64,000 bases of DNA from Duganella qianjiadongensis (GCF_009857915.1 NZ_WWCM01000004.1:244472-308471); one strand, 5' to 3'; shown: positions 52,420 through 60,786, counted from the stretch's first letter. Translations and numbers: made by a program. The notes: generated by a model not told the origin, from the sequence alone.

Positions 52420-53652
52420 ATGCGTTTTACCGTACTAGCAAAGAAAATAGGCAAGGAAGCGGGGATGACTGCTGTTCTACTCGCCTTGGCCGCCTGCAGC
52501 GGTGGCTCCGGCACCAGTACTACAGCGCCCAGCACTCCCGCACCGGACCAGACCATCGCCCTCAGCGAGACCGCCAGACTAGGCGAACTGATCTTCAAAG
52601 ACACCAGCCTGTCTGCTTCGGGCGCGCAATCCTGCGCCAGCTGCCACGATCCGGCGGCGGCCCACGCCCCCAGCAACAATCTGGCCGCACAATTCGGCGG
52701 CGCCAATGGCGATGTACAGGGCTTCCGCGCCGCGCCGTCGCTGCGCTATCTGAACCAGACCCCGGCCTTCTTCTTTGCCGCCGACGGCACGCCCACCGGC
52801 GGCTTCGATCGCGACGGCCGTGCCGCCAGTCTGGCCGAACAAGGCGAGCGGCCCTTCCTTGCGCCGCACGAAATGGCGAACGACAGCAAACAGGACGTCA
52901 TCAACAAGCTCCGCAAAACCGCCTACGCCGAACGCTTCCGCGCCCAGTTCGGCGCCGGCATACTGGATGACGCCGAGCAGGCCTTCGGCCGCATGACCTT
53001 CGCCTTGCAGGCTTACCAGAAAGAAGCGCCCGAGTTCCACCCATTCGATTCCAAGTACGACCTTTTCCTCGCTGGTAAAGTAAAACTCAGCGATCAGGAA
53101 TTGCGCGGGCTGGCCCTGTTCAATAATCCGGCCAAGGGCAACTGCATTGCCTGCCACCCTAGCGCACGCGGTGCCGATGGTGCGTCCCCGCTGTTCACCG
53201 ATTTCACTTACGACAATCTGGGCGTGCCGCGCAATGTCAAACTGAAGGCAACCGCAAATCCGGCCTATTACGATCTGGGTCTGTGCGGACCGGACCGCAC
53301 CGATCTGGTGGACAAGCGCAGCGATCTATGCGGCTCGTTCAAAGTGCCGACCCTGCGCAATGTGGCAACCCGCCAGGCCTTCTTCCATAACGGCGCGTTC
53401 GATAATCTGACCAGCGTGGTCAGCTTCTACGTACGGCGCGATACCAATCCGGAAGAATGGTATCCGCTTGCTGCCGATGGCCGGGTGCAGAAGTTCAATG
53501 ACTTGCCCGAGCAATACCGCAAAAACGTCAACGTCAGCGAAGTTCCCTATAACCGCCAGCCCGGCATGGCCCCGGCCCTGTCACCGGGGGAAATCGACGA
53601 TGTGGTGAAATTCCTCGGCACGCTCACTGACGGCTACAAGCTCAATCCTTAA
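52420..53652 (+). CDS. Di-haem cytochrome c peroxidase/MauG-like lipoprotein
   Basis: Periplasmic lipoprotein of 410 residues with a lipobox ending LAAC (Cys26). It has two c-type haem sites, CASCH (72-76) and CIACH (242-246), as in bacterial cytochrome c peroxidase and MauG. KVPTLRNVATRQAFFHNGAFDNL, a conserved C-terminal segment, is present. ATG 52465 has a better ribosome site but gives a signal without a basic start, so 52420 is preferred. It is the first gene of a five-gene operon behind a Fur box, which suggests a role in iron-limited redox chemistry and not peroxide defence alone (inference). Confidence 0.9.
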   Translation: MRFTVLAKKIGKEAGMTAVLLALAACSGGSGTSTTAPSTPAPDQTIALSETARLGELIFKDTSLSASGAQSCASCHDPAAAHAPSNNLAAQFGGANGDVQGFRAAPSLRYLNQTPAFFFAADGTPTGGFDRDGRAASLAEQGERPFLAPHEMANDSKQDVINKLRKTAYAERFRAQFGAGILDDAEQAFGRMTFALQAYQKEAPEFHPFDSKYDLFLAGKVKLSDQELRGLALFNNPAKGNCIACHPSARGADGASPLFTDFTYDNLGVPRNVKLKATANPAYYDLGLCGPDRTDLVDKRSDLCGSFKVPTLRNVATRQAFFHNGAFDNLTSVVSFYVRRDTNPEEWYPLAADGRVQKFNDLPEQYRKNVNVSEVPYNRQPGMAPALSPGEIDDVVKFLGTLTDGYKLNP

Positions 53653-53668
53653 TTTACGAGACTACAAA

Positions 53669-54982
53669 ATGAAAAAGAATCTGATCGCCTCCGCTATCGC
53701 CGCAACCCTGCTGGCGGCGCCATTTGCCGCCAGCGCCGGTGAAGCCGAACTGCTGGCCCGTATCGACAAGATGGCCGCCGAACTGGAACAGCTGAAGGCC
53801 GAGCTCAAAGCCAGCCAGCAGAAGACTGCCGTGATCGAACAGAAACAGCAGGAACTGGCGAGCGCCGCCGCACCAGCTGTAGCGCCAGCGCCGGCCCCTG
53901 CCCCATCTGCGCCCGTTATGGCCAGCGGCCCCACCACCATTATCGGCGGCTATGGAGAAATCAATTACAACCGCCCCAGCAAGAATGCCAGCGCCGCCCA
54001 GACCGATGTACGCCGCGCCGTGATCGGCATCGAACACCGCTTCGATGAAAAAACCAAACTGGTTTCCGAGTTCGAATGGGAACATGCCATCGCCTCGGCC
54101 AGCGATAGCGGCGAAAGCGCGATCGAACAGCTCTACGTGGAGCGCCAGTTCGGCAACGGCCTGCGCGGCAAAGCCGGTCTGTTCCTGATCCCGGCCGGCT
54201 TGCTCAATACCAGCCACGAACCGACCGCCTACTACGGCGTGGAACGCAATTTCGTCGAGACGGCGATTATTCCTTCGACCTGGCGCGAAGCGGGTATCGG
54301 CCTTTCCGGCGATACCGCCGAAGGCCTGAGCTGGGATGCCGGCATCACCACCGGCTTTGATCTGGGCAAGTGGGATGCGGCCAGCAGCGAAGGCCGCGAA
54401 TCGCCGCTGGGCGCCATCCATCAGGAAGGCCAGCTGGCCAAATCGCGCGACCTGAGCGTGCATGGCGCGCTGAACTGGCGCGGCGTGCCCGGCCTGCTGC
54501 TGGGCGGCTCGCTGTTCAGCGGCAAGGTCGGCCACAAGACCGAAGGCTATACCGCCAACGATGCGCGCGTCACCGTGTACGACCTGCATGCCCGCTATAC
54601 GCCGGGTCTGTGGGATCTGGCGGCCGTGTATGCGCGCGGCCAGATCAGCAACACGGCAGCGCTCAACCTCACGCTGGTGGGCAACCCTACCCCGGTACCG
54701 AAAGCCTTCGCCGGCTGGTATCTGCAGGCGGCTTATCAGGCCTATAAAGCGGACGACTATGTACTGAGCCCGTTTGTCCGCTACGAGCAGTACAACACCG
54801 CCAAGAGCTATGAAGCGCTGCCGCAAGGTCTGGGCGTTGCGGCCCTGCCAGATGAAAAAGTCACGACGGTGGGCGCCAATCTGAAAGTGGGCGAAGGCGT
54901 AGTGCTGAAGGCTGACTATCAGAAGTTCAAGGAAGACAAGACGCGCGACCGTCTCAACCTCGGTGTAGGGTTCTCTTACTGA
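53669..54982 (+). CDS. Outer-membrane beta-barrel (porin-like) with coiled-coil N-terminus
   Basis: Protein of 437 residues with signal peptide ending ASAG. A heptad-patterned helix (about 25-66, IDKMAAELEQLKAELKASQQK), an Ala/Pro linker (about 68-88) and then alternating strands of a barrel follow. The last residues FSY supply the terminal aromatic for Bam insertion. The coiled coil could form a trimer stalk, as in OprP/OprO-like porins. It is not TonB-type. It lies between the peroxidase and the FMN protein, overlapping the latter by one base, so it may pass electrons, iron or flavin-related solutes across the outer membrane (inference). Confidence 0.85.
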   Translation: MKKNLIASAIAATLLAAPFAASAGEAELLARIDKMAAELEQLKAELKASQQKTAVIEQKQQELASAAAPAVAPAPAPAPSAPVMASGPTTIIGGYGEINYNRPSKNASAAQTDVRRAVIGIEHRFDEKTKLVSEFEWEHAIASASDSGESAIEQLYVERQFGNGLRGKAGLFLIPAGLLNTSHEPTAYYGVERNFVETAIIPSTWREAGIGLSGDTAEGLSWDAGITTGFDLGKWDAASSEGRESPLGAIHQEGQLAKSRDLSVHGALNWRGVPGLLLGGSLFSGKVGHKTEGYTANDARVTVYDLHARYTPGLWDLAAVYARGQISNTAALNLTLVGNPTPVPKAFAGWYLQAAYQAYKADDYVLSPFVRYEQYNTAKSYEALPQGLGVAALPDEKVTTVGANLKVGEGVVLKADYQKFKEDKTRDRLNLGVGFSY

Positions 54983-55518
54983 TGCGCTACCGGCTCTGTC
55001 TTCCGCTGGCGGCAGGCCTGGCCTGTTTGCCCGCCTACGCGGTGCAATACCTGAGCGTCGAGCAGGTGCAGAAGCTGGCCTATCCTGATGCTACGGCTTA
55101 CCGTGCGCAGGACGTGGCCCTGTCGCTGGCGCAGATGCAGCAGGTGGAAAAGCTGGCCGGTCTACCGGCACGCTCGGTCAACTGGCACGTCATCGGCGCC
55201 TATAACGGCGACAAGCTGCTCGGCTATCTGGTGCTCGACGACGTGATCGGCAAATTCGAGCTGATCTCCTATGCCGTCGCGCTCAATCCCGATGCCAGCA
55301 TCCGTCAGGTGGAAATTCTGACCTACCGTGAAAGCCATGGCGGCGAAATCCGCCTGCCCGCATGGCGCCGCCAATTCACCGGCAAGAGCGCCAGCACGGG
55401 CGGACTGACGCTAGGCGGCGGCATCGCCGGCATCAGCGGCGCCACCCTATCGGCCAGCCACCTCACCGATGGCGTACGGCGCATTGCAGCCATAGCCCAG
55501 ATCGTACTCAGACAATGA
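54982..55518 (+). CDS. Exported FMN-binding domain protein
   Basis: Periplasmic flavoprotein of 178 residues: signal peptide ending PAYA and a single FMN_bind domain related to NqrC, RnfG and NosR. The flavinylation segment is GISGATLS, with Thr155 the expected FMN-linked residue. The Asp of the usual Dxx(S/T)GAT pattern is replaced (Ala149 position). It overlaps the barrel gene (TGATG) and the ApbE gene (ATGA). Such proteins shuttle electrons outside the cytoplasm. The next gene encodes its probable modifying enzyme. Confidence 0.9.
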   Translation: MRYRLCLPLAAGLACLPAYAVQYLSVEQVQKLAYPDATAYRAQDVALSLAQMQQVEKLAGLPARSVNWHVIGAYNGDKLLGYLVLDDVIGKFELISYAVALNPDASIRQVEILTYRESHGGEIRLPAWRRQFTGKSASTGGLTLGGGIAGISGATLSASHLTDGVRRIAAIAQIVLRQ

Positions 55519-56324
55519 TACGGCGCGCGCAGCCCTGGCTGGGCACCCTCGTCGAGATCACGGCCGATGGTGATCAGGCGGGCCTGAGTGCCGCGTTTGC
55601 CCAGATCGCGCAAGTACATGGGCTGATGAGCTTTCACGATGCTGCCAGCGATATTGCGCGCTTTAACCGGGCAGCAGCGGGCACACGGCTGGAGCTGCAT
55701 GACCATACCATGCAGGTGCTGCAACTGGCCGAGCAGCTCAGGCTGGAAACGGACGGCATGTTCAACATCGCCTGCGCACCCCGGCTGGTGGAAAACGGCT
55801 TGCTGCCCGCGCCTGCTGCCGAGACGGTACTCTACCAGCCCGGACAGGCACTGATGCAATGGGATGCCGATGGTTCGCTCTGCAAGCTGGCCAGCGGCTG
55901 GATCGATGTGGGCGGCATCGCCAAAGGCTACGCGGTCGATCTGGCCGTCGCGGCCTTGCAGCTGGCTGGCGCGCAAGCTGGCTGCGTCAACGCGGGCGGC
56001 GATCTGCGCGTGTTCGGCCTGCAGGATTGGCCGGTCAGCCTGCGCGATCCCCGGCAACCACAGCGCCTGCTGCCAGCCGTGCAACTGCGGGCGGAAGCGA
56101 TGGCCACATCGGCTACCTATTTTTCGCGCCGCATGCAGCACGGCCAGCATGTCAGCGCACTATTGGATGGCCGCGATGGCCGCAGCATCCTCTCCAGCAG
56201 CAGCATCTCCGTCCGCGCACCCAGCTGCGTGCTGGCCGATGCGCTCACCAAAGTCGTGATGGCCAGTGCCGACCCGCACCATCCGGCCCTGACGCAATGG
56301 CAGGCCACAGCCCTTATAATCTAG
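55515..56324 (+). CDS. apbE: FAD:protein FMN transferase (ApbE), no signal peptide
   Basis: ApbE-fold enzyme of 269 residues. Key segments are PWLGTLVEI at the domain start, WIDVGGIAKGYAVDLA and CVNAGGDLRVFG, and a C-terminal SCVLADALTKVVM. It differs from the nosX product in starting directly at the catalytic domain, with no signal peptide or lipobox. The start overlaps the FMN-protein stop, and the upstream in-frame stretch is Arg/His-rich and not a signal. It presumably flavinylates the FMN-binding protein encoded just before it. Confidence 0.9.
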   Translation: MIRRAQPWLGTLVEITADGDQAGLSAAFAQIAQVHGLMSFHDAASDIARFNRAAAGTRLELHDHTMQVLQLAEQLRLETDGMFNIACAPRLVENGLLPAPAAETVLYQPGQALMQWDADGSLCKLASGWIDVGGIAKGYAVDLAVAALQLAGAQAGCVNAGGDLRVFGLQDWPVSLRDPRQPQRLLPAVQLRAEAMATSATYFSRRMQHGQHVSALLDGRDGRSILSSSSISVRAPSCVLADALTKVVMASADPHHPALTQWQATALII

Positions 56325-56326
56325 CC

Positions 56327-56785
56327 ATGCATACCCATCACCATCGTCCCCATATCAACTTGCGGCTGGAACGCTGGCACCGCCGTTCTATTTATGCCAG
56401 TCTGCTACTGCTGCTTTCGAGCGGCAGTGTCTGGCTGATTGTGCGCTACTTCATGCGGCCGGTCAGCCAGTTCGGCGCATCCATCCACCCGCTGGAACCA
56501 TGGGCGATGCGCTTCCATGGCGGCGCAGCGATGCTGGTGCTGTTCTTCCTCGGCAGTCTGATGAATGCTCACATCCGCCGCGCCATCAAGGCCGGACGCA
56601 ATCTGGCCAGCGGCCTCAGCTTGCTCAGCCTGCTGGCCGTACTGGTCGTCAGCGGCTTTGGCCTCTACTATCTGGCCGATGAAGAAAGCCGCAACCTCTG
56701 GTCATTAACGCACTGGATCATCGGCCTCGCTGCGGCGCTCGTATTTATCCTCCACCTGCTCATCGGGCAACGGCAGCGCGGCTGA
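56327..56785 (+). CDS. Four-helix His-containing inner-membrane protein
   Basis: Membrane protein of 152 residues with a His-rich start (MHTHHHRPH). Four helices are visible: about 22-44, 62-85, 97-115 and 127-147. Histidines lie in or near the second (FHGGAAML, MNAH) and fourth (LTHWIIG, ILHLLIG) helices, a layout compatible with b-type haem as in small cytochrome b or DUF4405-like proteins. It follows apbE by two bases. It may be the membrane entry point for electrons into the flavoprotein (inference). Family membership is not certain. Confidence 0.8.
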   Translation: MHTHHHRPHINLRLERWHRRSIYASLLLLLSSGSVWLIVRYFMRPVSQFGASIHPLEPWAMRFHGGAAMLVLFFLGSLMNAHIRRAIKAGRNLASGLSLLSLLAVLVVSGFGLYYLADEESRNLWSLTHWIIGLAAALVFILHLLIGQRQRG

Positions 56786-56828
56786 CTTAGCCAGCCCATG
56801 TGCCGCTACCGTGCGCAGATCATGGTCG

Positions 56829-56857
56829 TTGTAATGTCCGGCTATGCGCGATACAAT
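56829..56857 (+). promoter_or_regulatory. Promoter of the mgtC leader
   Basis: TTGTAA, 17 bases, then TACAAT. Transcription would start near 56864, leaving a leader of about 267 bases before mgtC. Confidence 0.65.
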
Positions 56858-56884
56858 CGGCCCGCTTACATCTTTGGAGTATTT

Positions 56885-56985
56885 CCTGTGGACAGTTCTA
56901 GTAGTCGATCTTCGATCGATTTTTCACAGGCAAGGTAAACGCGACTGCATATTCGCCACTACCTTGCCGCTTAGGCGGGTAGTGG
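56885..56985 (+). promoter_or_regulatory. Structured mgtC leader with mutually exclusive hairpins
   Basis: The 345-base stretch before mgtC has several nested pairings. CCTGTG (56885) pairs with CACAGG (56925), enclosing TCGATC-TTC-GATCGA followed by TTTTT (56905-56924, terminator-like). CAAGGTA (56931) can pair with TACCTTG (56960). The same bases can instead join CCACTAC (56956) with GTAGTGG (56979) around an inner CCGC/GCGG stem. The shared TACC makes the last two exclusive. I recognise no known riboswitch class. The remaining 140 bases hold a small CCGCGA/TCGCGG stem and nothing else clear. Confidence 0.55.
56888..56938 (+). CDS. Possible Ser-rich leader peptide of mgtC, 16 codons
   Basis: GTG start eight bases after GGAG. 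The peptide is M-DSSSSRSSIDFSQAR with six Ser codons in the first nine and seven in all. It runs through the terminator-like hairpin and stops inside the CAAGGTA arm, so ribosome progress would choose between the alternative stems. This parallels the short leader frames of Salmonella mgtA and mgtC in principle, but no homology is claimed. Confidence 0.4.
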   Translation: MDSSSSRSSIDFSQAR

Positions 56986-57130
56986 TAAAGCCGACCAGTT
57001 TCTGGCCGCGCCTGCTGCTTCCCTCGTTAATATCCGCGATCTCTCGCGGCCTCCGCTTATTGCCGCGCCCTTGTGCGTAGCAGCGGAATTGCGTACGCCT
57101 GCAGGGCGCGCAAATAACCAGGAGCATCCT

Positions 57131-57847
57131 ATGGCAGCAGTACAAAACCTCAACTTCGCTTCTCTGCTCGACACTTTCGTCAGCCTGATGGCAGCCTTCA
57201 TACTGGGCGGTCTGATCGGCTTCGAACGCCAATACCGGCAGCGCACGGCTGGCTTGCGCACCAACGTGCTGGTCGCCGTCGGCGCCGCCGTATTCGTCGA
57301 CATAGCCAACCGGCTTAACGGCCACGCCGCGGCGGTACAGGTGGTAGCCTACGTGGTATCGGGCATAGGTTTTCTGGGCGCTGGCGCCATCATGCGCGAA
57401 GAAGGCAATGTGCGCGGCCTGAATACCGCCGCCACGCTGTGGGGATCGGGCGCAGTGGGCGCCGCCGCAGGCGCGGACCTGATTGCGGAAGCGGCGCTGG
57501 CGACCTTGTTCGTACTGGCGGCAAACACGCTGCTGCGCCCTATCGTCAACTCGATCAACCGCAAACCGCTCGATGTGGAATCGGCGGAAATGACCAATAC
57601 GGTTTATGTGATTGCCGAACGTGCGCAGCAGAAGGCCGCCATGCTGCATCTGGAAACCGAGCTGGAACGCGCCAATTATCCGGCGCGGGATCTGGACATC
57701 CATGCCTTCGGCGACGAGGATGTGGAGATAGAAGTGACGCTGGCTGCCACCTCGGTCGATGGCGACGAACTCGATGCCATTATCCGGAATCTGGCTTCGA
57801 AGTCCGCCGTCAAACAGGCCTTCTGGAGCCCCAGCAGCCTGGAATAA
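57131..57847 (+). CDS. mgtC: MgtC/SapB family inner-membrane protein
   Basis: Inner-membrane protein of 238 residues. The family N-terminal membrane domain is clear: ILGGLIGFERQYRQRTAGLRTNVLVAVGAA, GIGFLGAGAIMREEGNVRGLNTAATLW and three further hydrophobic stretches. A soluble ACT-like C-terminal domain (about 150-238) follows. MgtC proteins support growth at low magnesium and modulate the F1Fo ATPase in pathogens. The start follows CAGGAGCATCCT. The long structured leader suggests post-initiation control. A terminator hairpin follows. Confidence 0.92.
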   Translation: MAAVQNLNFASLLDTFVSLMAAFILGGLIGFERQYRQRTAGLRTNVLVAVGAAVFVDIANRLNGHAAAVQVVAYVVSGIGFLGAGAIMREEGNVRGLNTAATLWGSGAVGAAAGADLIAEAALATLFVLAANTLLRPIVNSINRKPLDVESAEMTNTVYVIAERAQQKAAMLHLETELERANYPARDLDIHAFGDEDVEIEVTLAATSVDGDELDAIIRNLASKSAVKQAFWSPSSLE

Positions 57848-57866
57848 GCTGGCCTCGTCTTCCGCA

Positions 57867-57889
57867 ACGCCCGCCATATCGGCGGGCGT
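57867..57889 (+). terminator. Hairpin after mgtC
   Basis: ACGCCCGCC pairs with GGCGGGCGT around ATATC, 20 bases after the stop; it could serve the convergent small gene as well. Confidence 0.6.
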
Positions 57890-57922
57890 GCTCGCTGCGT
57901 CAGGCCAGCCACAATGGGCAGA

Positions 57923-58276
57923 TTACTTACCGATTTGTTTGCTCACGGCGTTTTCCTGCTGGTTAAGCGCCTTCTGCTCCGCCTTAGTGATGTGGCCGCC
58001 ATCATGGCTCGCCATCGTTCTTTCTTCCTTGCGTATTGCCCGGTCTTCCTGATGCAGGGCGGCCGCCTCGGTCTTGCTCATTTCGCCGCTTTTCACTTTG
58101 TCATGAATGCGCTGGTTCTGCTTGGCCAGACGCTGATTCACCTGTTCGCGGCGCGGATGGCTTTTCTGCCATGCGGTGTCATTATCGGCGGCGTAGGTGC
58201 CGCCTACAGCCCCGGCGAACAATGTGATTGCGGCGGCTACGATAGCGGCTCGGGAAATACGCTGATGGCCATTCAT
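57923..58276 (-). CDS. Exported Lys/Glu-rich hypothetical protein, 117 residues
   Basis: Signal peptide (about 1-27, ending TYA) followed by a highly charged helical protein with many Lys, Gln, Glu and His residues (RIHDKVKSGEMSKTEAAALHQEDRAIRKEER). It resembles small periplasmic coiled proteins annotated only as hypothetical. ATG 58276 is seven bases from AGGAG; the ATG at 58282 is too close to it. No function is assigned. It faces mgtC tail to tail. Confidence 0.75.
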   Translation of the reverse strand: MNGHQRISRAAIVAAAITLFAGAVGGTYAADNDTAWQKSHPRREQVNQRLAKQNQRIHDKVKSGEMSKTEAAALHQEDRAIRKEERTMASHDGGHITKAEQKALNQQENAVSKQIGK

Positions 58277-58727
58277 GTTCATTCTCCTTTGGAAAAAATC
58301 GGTGATTGCGGAACCCGTACCCGACTAACGGGTATATGCGGGTTTCGGTCGACATGATCTCTACATTAAATGTAAGCAATTGCAAAAGAAAAATACTGAT
58401 CGATACTGTCACGCTGATGGCCTCGGTATCCGCCCCTGAGGACCGGGGCATGCTGCAGGGCGGCATGCGGGTCTTTACCAGACCCGGCTGCGCGGGCGCC
58501 ATGCTCCGCTTCCCTGCTCCCCTATTTCCCGTAACAATTTCATCAAATCCGATCCATGACTGGCATTAATAATTCCATGAGATAAATTCACTTTTATTCA
58601 TTAATGGGTTCGAATAATATCTGGCTTTCGCATCGACCATATAGCGTCTCTTGAATAGGAATCCCGTAACGCCGGATGGTTCCGAAACATACAAGTGCTA
58701 TCTCAGAAATCAAGATACTGAATCAGA
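58277..58727 (+). other. Intergenic region before mesX, no gene seen
   Basis: 451 bases with lower GC in its second half. It holds short inverted repeats (CCCG-ACTAA-CGGG near 58320; GGGTCT-TTACC-AGACCC near 58470) and TGAGATAAATTCA at 58578-58590, one mismatch from the MetR pattern TGAA-N5-TTCA. I recognise no riboswitch. A control region for the methionine locus is the best reading. Confidence 0.4.
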
Positions 58728-59711
58728 ATGAACAACGAATTCACCTTTGCTATTAAAAACACCCGCTTTGATGAGGACTATCGCCCGGCCGAAAATACGC
58801 GCATTACGACAAATTTCGCCAATCTGGCACGTGGCCTAAGTCGGCAGGAAAATCTGCGCAATACCTTCCGCATGATAGACAACCGCTTTAATTCGCTGGC
58901 ACAGCGGGATAATCCCGATCAGGATCGCTACCGCGTCACGCTTGAAATTATTTCCGTTGAAATGAGCATCGACGGGAAAAATAGCAGCAATGCTCTGCCA
59001 TTAATCGAAATATTAAAGGCTAATATTTTTGACCGCAACACCAATGAATCGATCGAAGGCATAGTGGGGAATAATTTCTCGTCCTACGTGCGTGATTACG
59101 ACTTTAGCGTTCTGTTACCAGAACATGCAAAGCAGCAGCGCGAATTCAGCGCGCCGGATAATTTTGGCGATCTGCATGGCAAGCTATTCAAATGCTTCGT
59201 CAATTCGGATACCTATAAAAAGCACTTTAAAAAACCGCCGGTAATCTGCCTGAGTGTTTCCAGTACCAAGGTCTATCAGCAGACCGAAAATCATCATCCG
59301 GTATTGGGCGTTGAATATCTACAGGATGCGTATTCCCTGACCGACGACTATTTCAAAAAAATGGGCATGACGGTGCGCTATTTCATGCCAGCCAATAGCA
59401 GCGCGCCGCTGGCATTCTATTTCTTCGGTGATCTGCTGGCTGATTACACCGATCTTGAGCTGATCAGCACCATCAGCACCATGGACAGCTTCCAGAAGAT
59501 CTATCGTCCCGAGATCTACAACGCCAATTCCGCGGCCGGAAAATTCTTTAAACCGAGCCTGCAGCACCAGGACTACTCACTGACCCGCATAGTCTATGAC
59601 CGGGAAGAACGCAGCCGGCTCGCTGTCGAGCAAGGCAGGTTCGCCGAAGAACACTTCATCAAACCCTATCAGGCCATGCTCGAACAATGGTCCGCCAATC
59701 ACGCGCTGTGA
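58728..59711 (+). CDS. mesX: MesX (DUF1852), partner of folate-independent methionine synthase
   Basis: DUF1852 protein of 327 residues, recognised by the start NEFTFAIKNTRFDEDYRPAENTRITTNFANLARG and by its place before a short MetE-like gene. MesX is required, together with oxygen, for activity of MesD-type core methionine synthases, which use a methyl donor other than methyl-folate (established for MesD/MesX in fitness studies; donor unknown to me). There is no signal peptide. It is 25 bases from the synthase gene, so one operon is likely. Codon use is less GC-biased than that of its neighbours. Confidence 0.88.
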   Translation: MNNEFTFAIKNTRFDEDYRPAENTRITTNFANLARGLSRQENLRNTFRMIDNRFNSLAQRDNPDQDRYRVTLEIISVEMSIDGKNSSNALPLIEILKANIFDRNTNESIEGIVGNNFSSYVRDYDFSVLLPEHAKQQREFSAPDNFGDLHGKLFKCFVNSDTYKKHFKKPPVICLSVSSTKVYQQTENHHPVLGVEYLQDAYSLTDDYFKKMGMTVRYFMPANSSAPLAFYFFGDLLADYTDLELISTISTMDSFQKIYRPEIYNANSAAGKFFKPSLQHQDYSLTRIVYDREERSRLAVEQGRFAEEHFIKPYQAMLEQWSANHAL

Positions 59712-59736
59712 GCGCAAAAAACCAAGGTTATATACA

Positions 59737-60771
59737 GTGAAAAAATTACTACCAACGTCAACTGCCGGCAGCCTGCCTAAACCCGCATGGCTGGCAGAGC
59801 CCGAAAAACTCTGGTCGCCATGGAAGCTGCAAGGCGAAGCGCTGAACGAGGCCAAACAGGATGCCTTGCGCCTGTCGCTACAGGAACAGCAGCATGCAGG
59901 CATCGATATCGTCAGCGATGGCGAGCAGACCCGCCAGCACTTTGTGACGACTTTTATCGAACATCTGGACGGCGTGGATTTCGCGAAGCGCGAAACTGTC
60001 CGCATACGCCAGCGCTACGATGCCAGCGTGCCCACCGTGGTAGGCGCAGTCTCGCGCCCCAAACCCGTGTTTGTCGACGATGCCCGTTACTTACGCCAGC
60101 ACACGACGCGCCCCATCAAATGGGCCCTGCCCGGCCCGATGACCATGATAGACACGCTGTTTGATAATCACTATAAAAGCCGCGAAAAGCTGGCATGGGA
60201 ATTCGCCAAGATTCTCAATCAGGAAGCCAGGGAACTGGAAGCCGCCGGCGTGGACATCATCCAGTTCGATGAACCTGCGTTTAATGTGTTCTTCGACGAA
60301 GTCAATGACTGGGGCGTGGCTACGCTGGAAAAAGCCATAGAAGGGCTGAAATGCGAAACCGCCGTGCATATCTGCTATGGCTACGGCATTCAAGCCAATA
60401 CAGACTGGAAGAAAACGCTGGGCTCGGAATGGCGCCAGTATGAGCAGGCTTTCCCCAAACTGCAAAAGTCCGCCATCGACATCGTTTCGCTGGAGTGCCA
60501 CAACGCCAGAGTGCCGATGGACCTGATAGAACTCATCCGCGGTAAAAAAGTCATGGTGGGTGCCATCGATGTGGCCAGCAATGCCATAGAAACGCCCGAA
60601 GAAGTGGCCGACACCCTGCGCAAAGCCCTGCAGTTTGTCGATGCCGACAAGCTCTACCCCTCCACCAACTGCGGCATGGCTCCGCTGGCACGTCAGGTAG
60701 CACGGGGCAAGCTGCACGCCTTGAGTGCCGGTGCAGAAATCATCCGGCAGGAACTGGCGCATCAGTTATAA
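59737..60771 (+). CDS. mesD: Core MetE-type methionine synthase (MesD family)
   Basis: Protein of 344 residues that corresponds to the C-terminal catalytic half of MetE only; the N-terminal folate-binding half is missing. Zinc and homocysteine residues fit the family: His and Cys in VHICYG, Glu in LECHNAR and Cys in TNCGMAPL, with DIIQFDEPAFNVF in the barrel. The GTG start at 59737 follows AAGG and gives the usual N-terminus (LLPTSTAGSLPKPAWL). Neighbouring mesX assigns it to MesD. It makes methionine from homocysteine. Confidence 0.9.
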   Translation: MKKLLPTSTAGSLPKPAWLAEPEKLWSPWKLQGEALNEAKQDALRLSLQEQQHAGIDIVSDGEQTRQHFVTTFIEHLDGVDFAKRETVRIRQRYDASVPTVVGAVSRPKPVFVDDARYLRQHTTRPIKWALPGPMTMIDTLFDNHYKSREKLAWEFAKILNQEARELEAAGVDIIQFDEPAFNVFFDEVNDWGVATLEKAIEGLKCETAVHICYGYGIQANTDWKKTLGSEWRQYEQAFPKLQKSAIDIVSLECHNARVPMDLIELIRGKKVMVGAIDVASNAIETPEEVADTLRKALQFVDADKLYPSTNCGMAPLARQVARGKLHALSAGAEIIRQELAHQL

Positions 60772-60786
60772 GCAGATTCATCAAGC

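Noticed and set aside
58420..58500. SAH or cobalamin riboswitch before the methionine locus
   Set aside because: Short stems are present but neither the B12 box nor the conserved SAH core could be matched.
58306..58569. 87-codon plus-strand frame before mesX
   Set aside because: No ribosome site, mixed composition without domain pattern, and it overlaps the control region of the small divergent gene.
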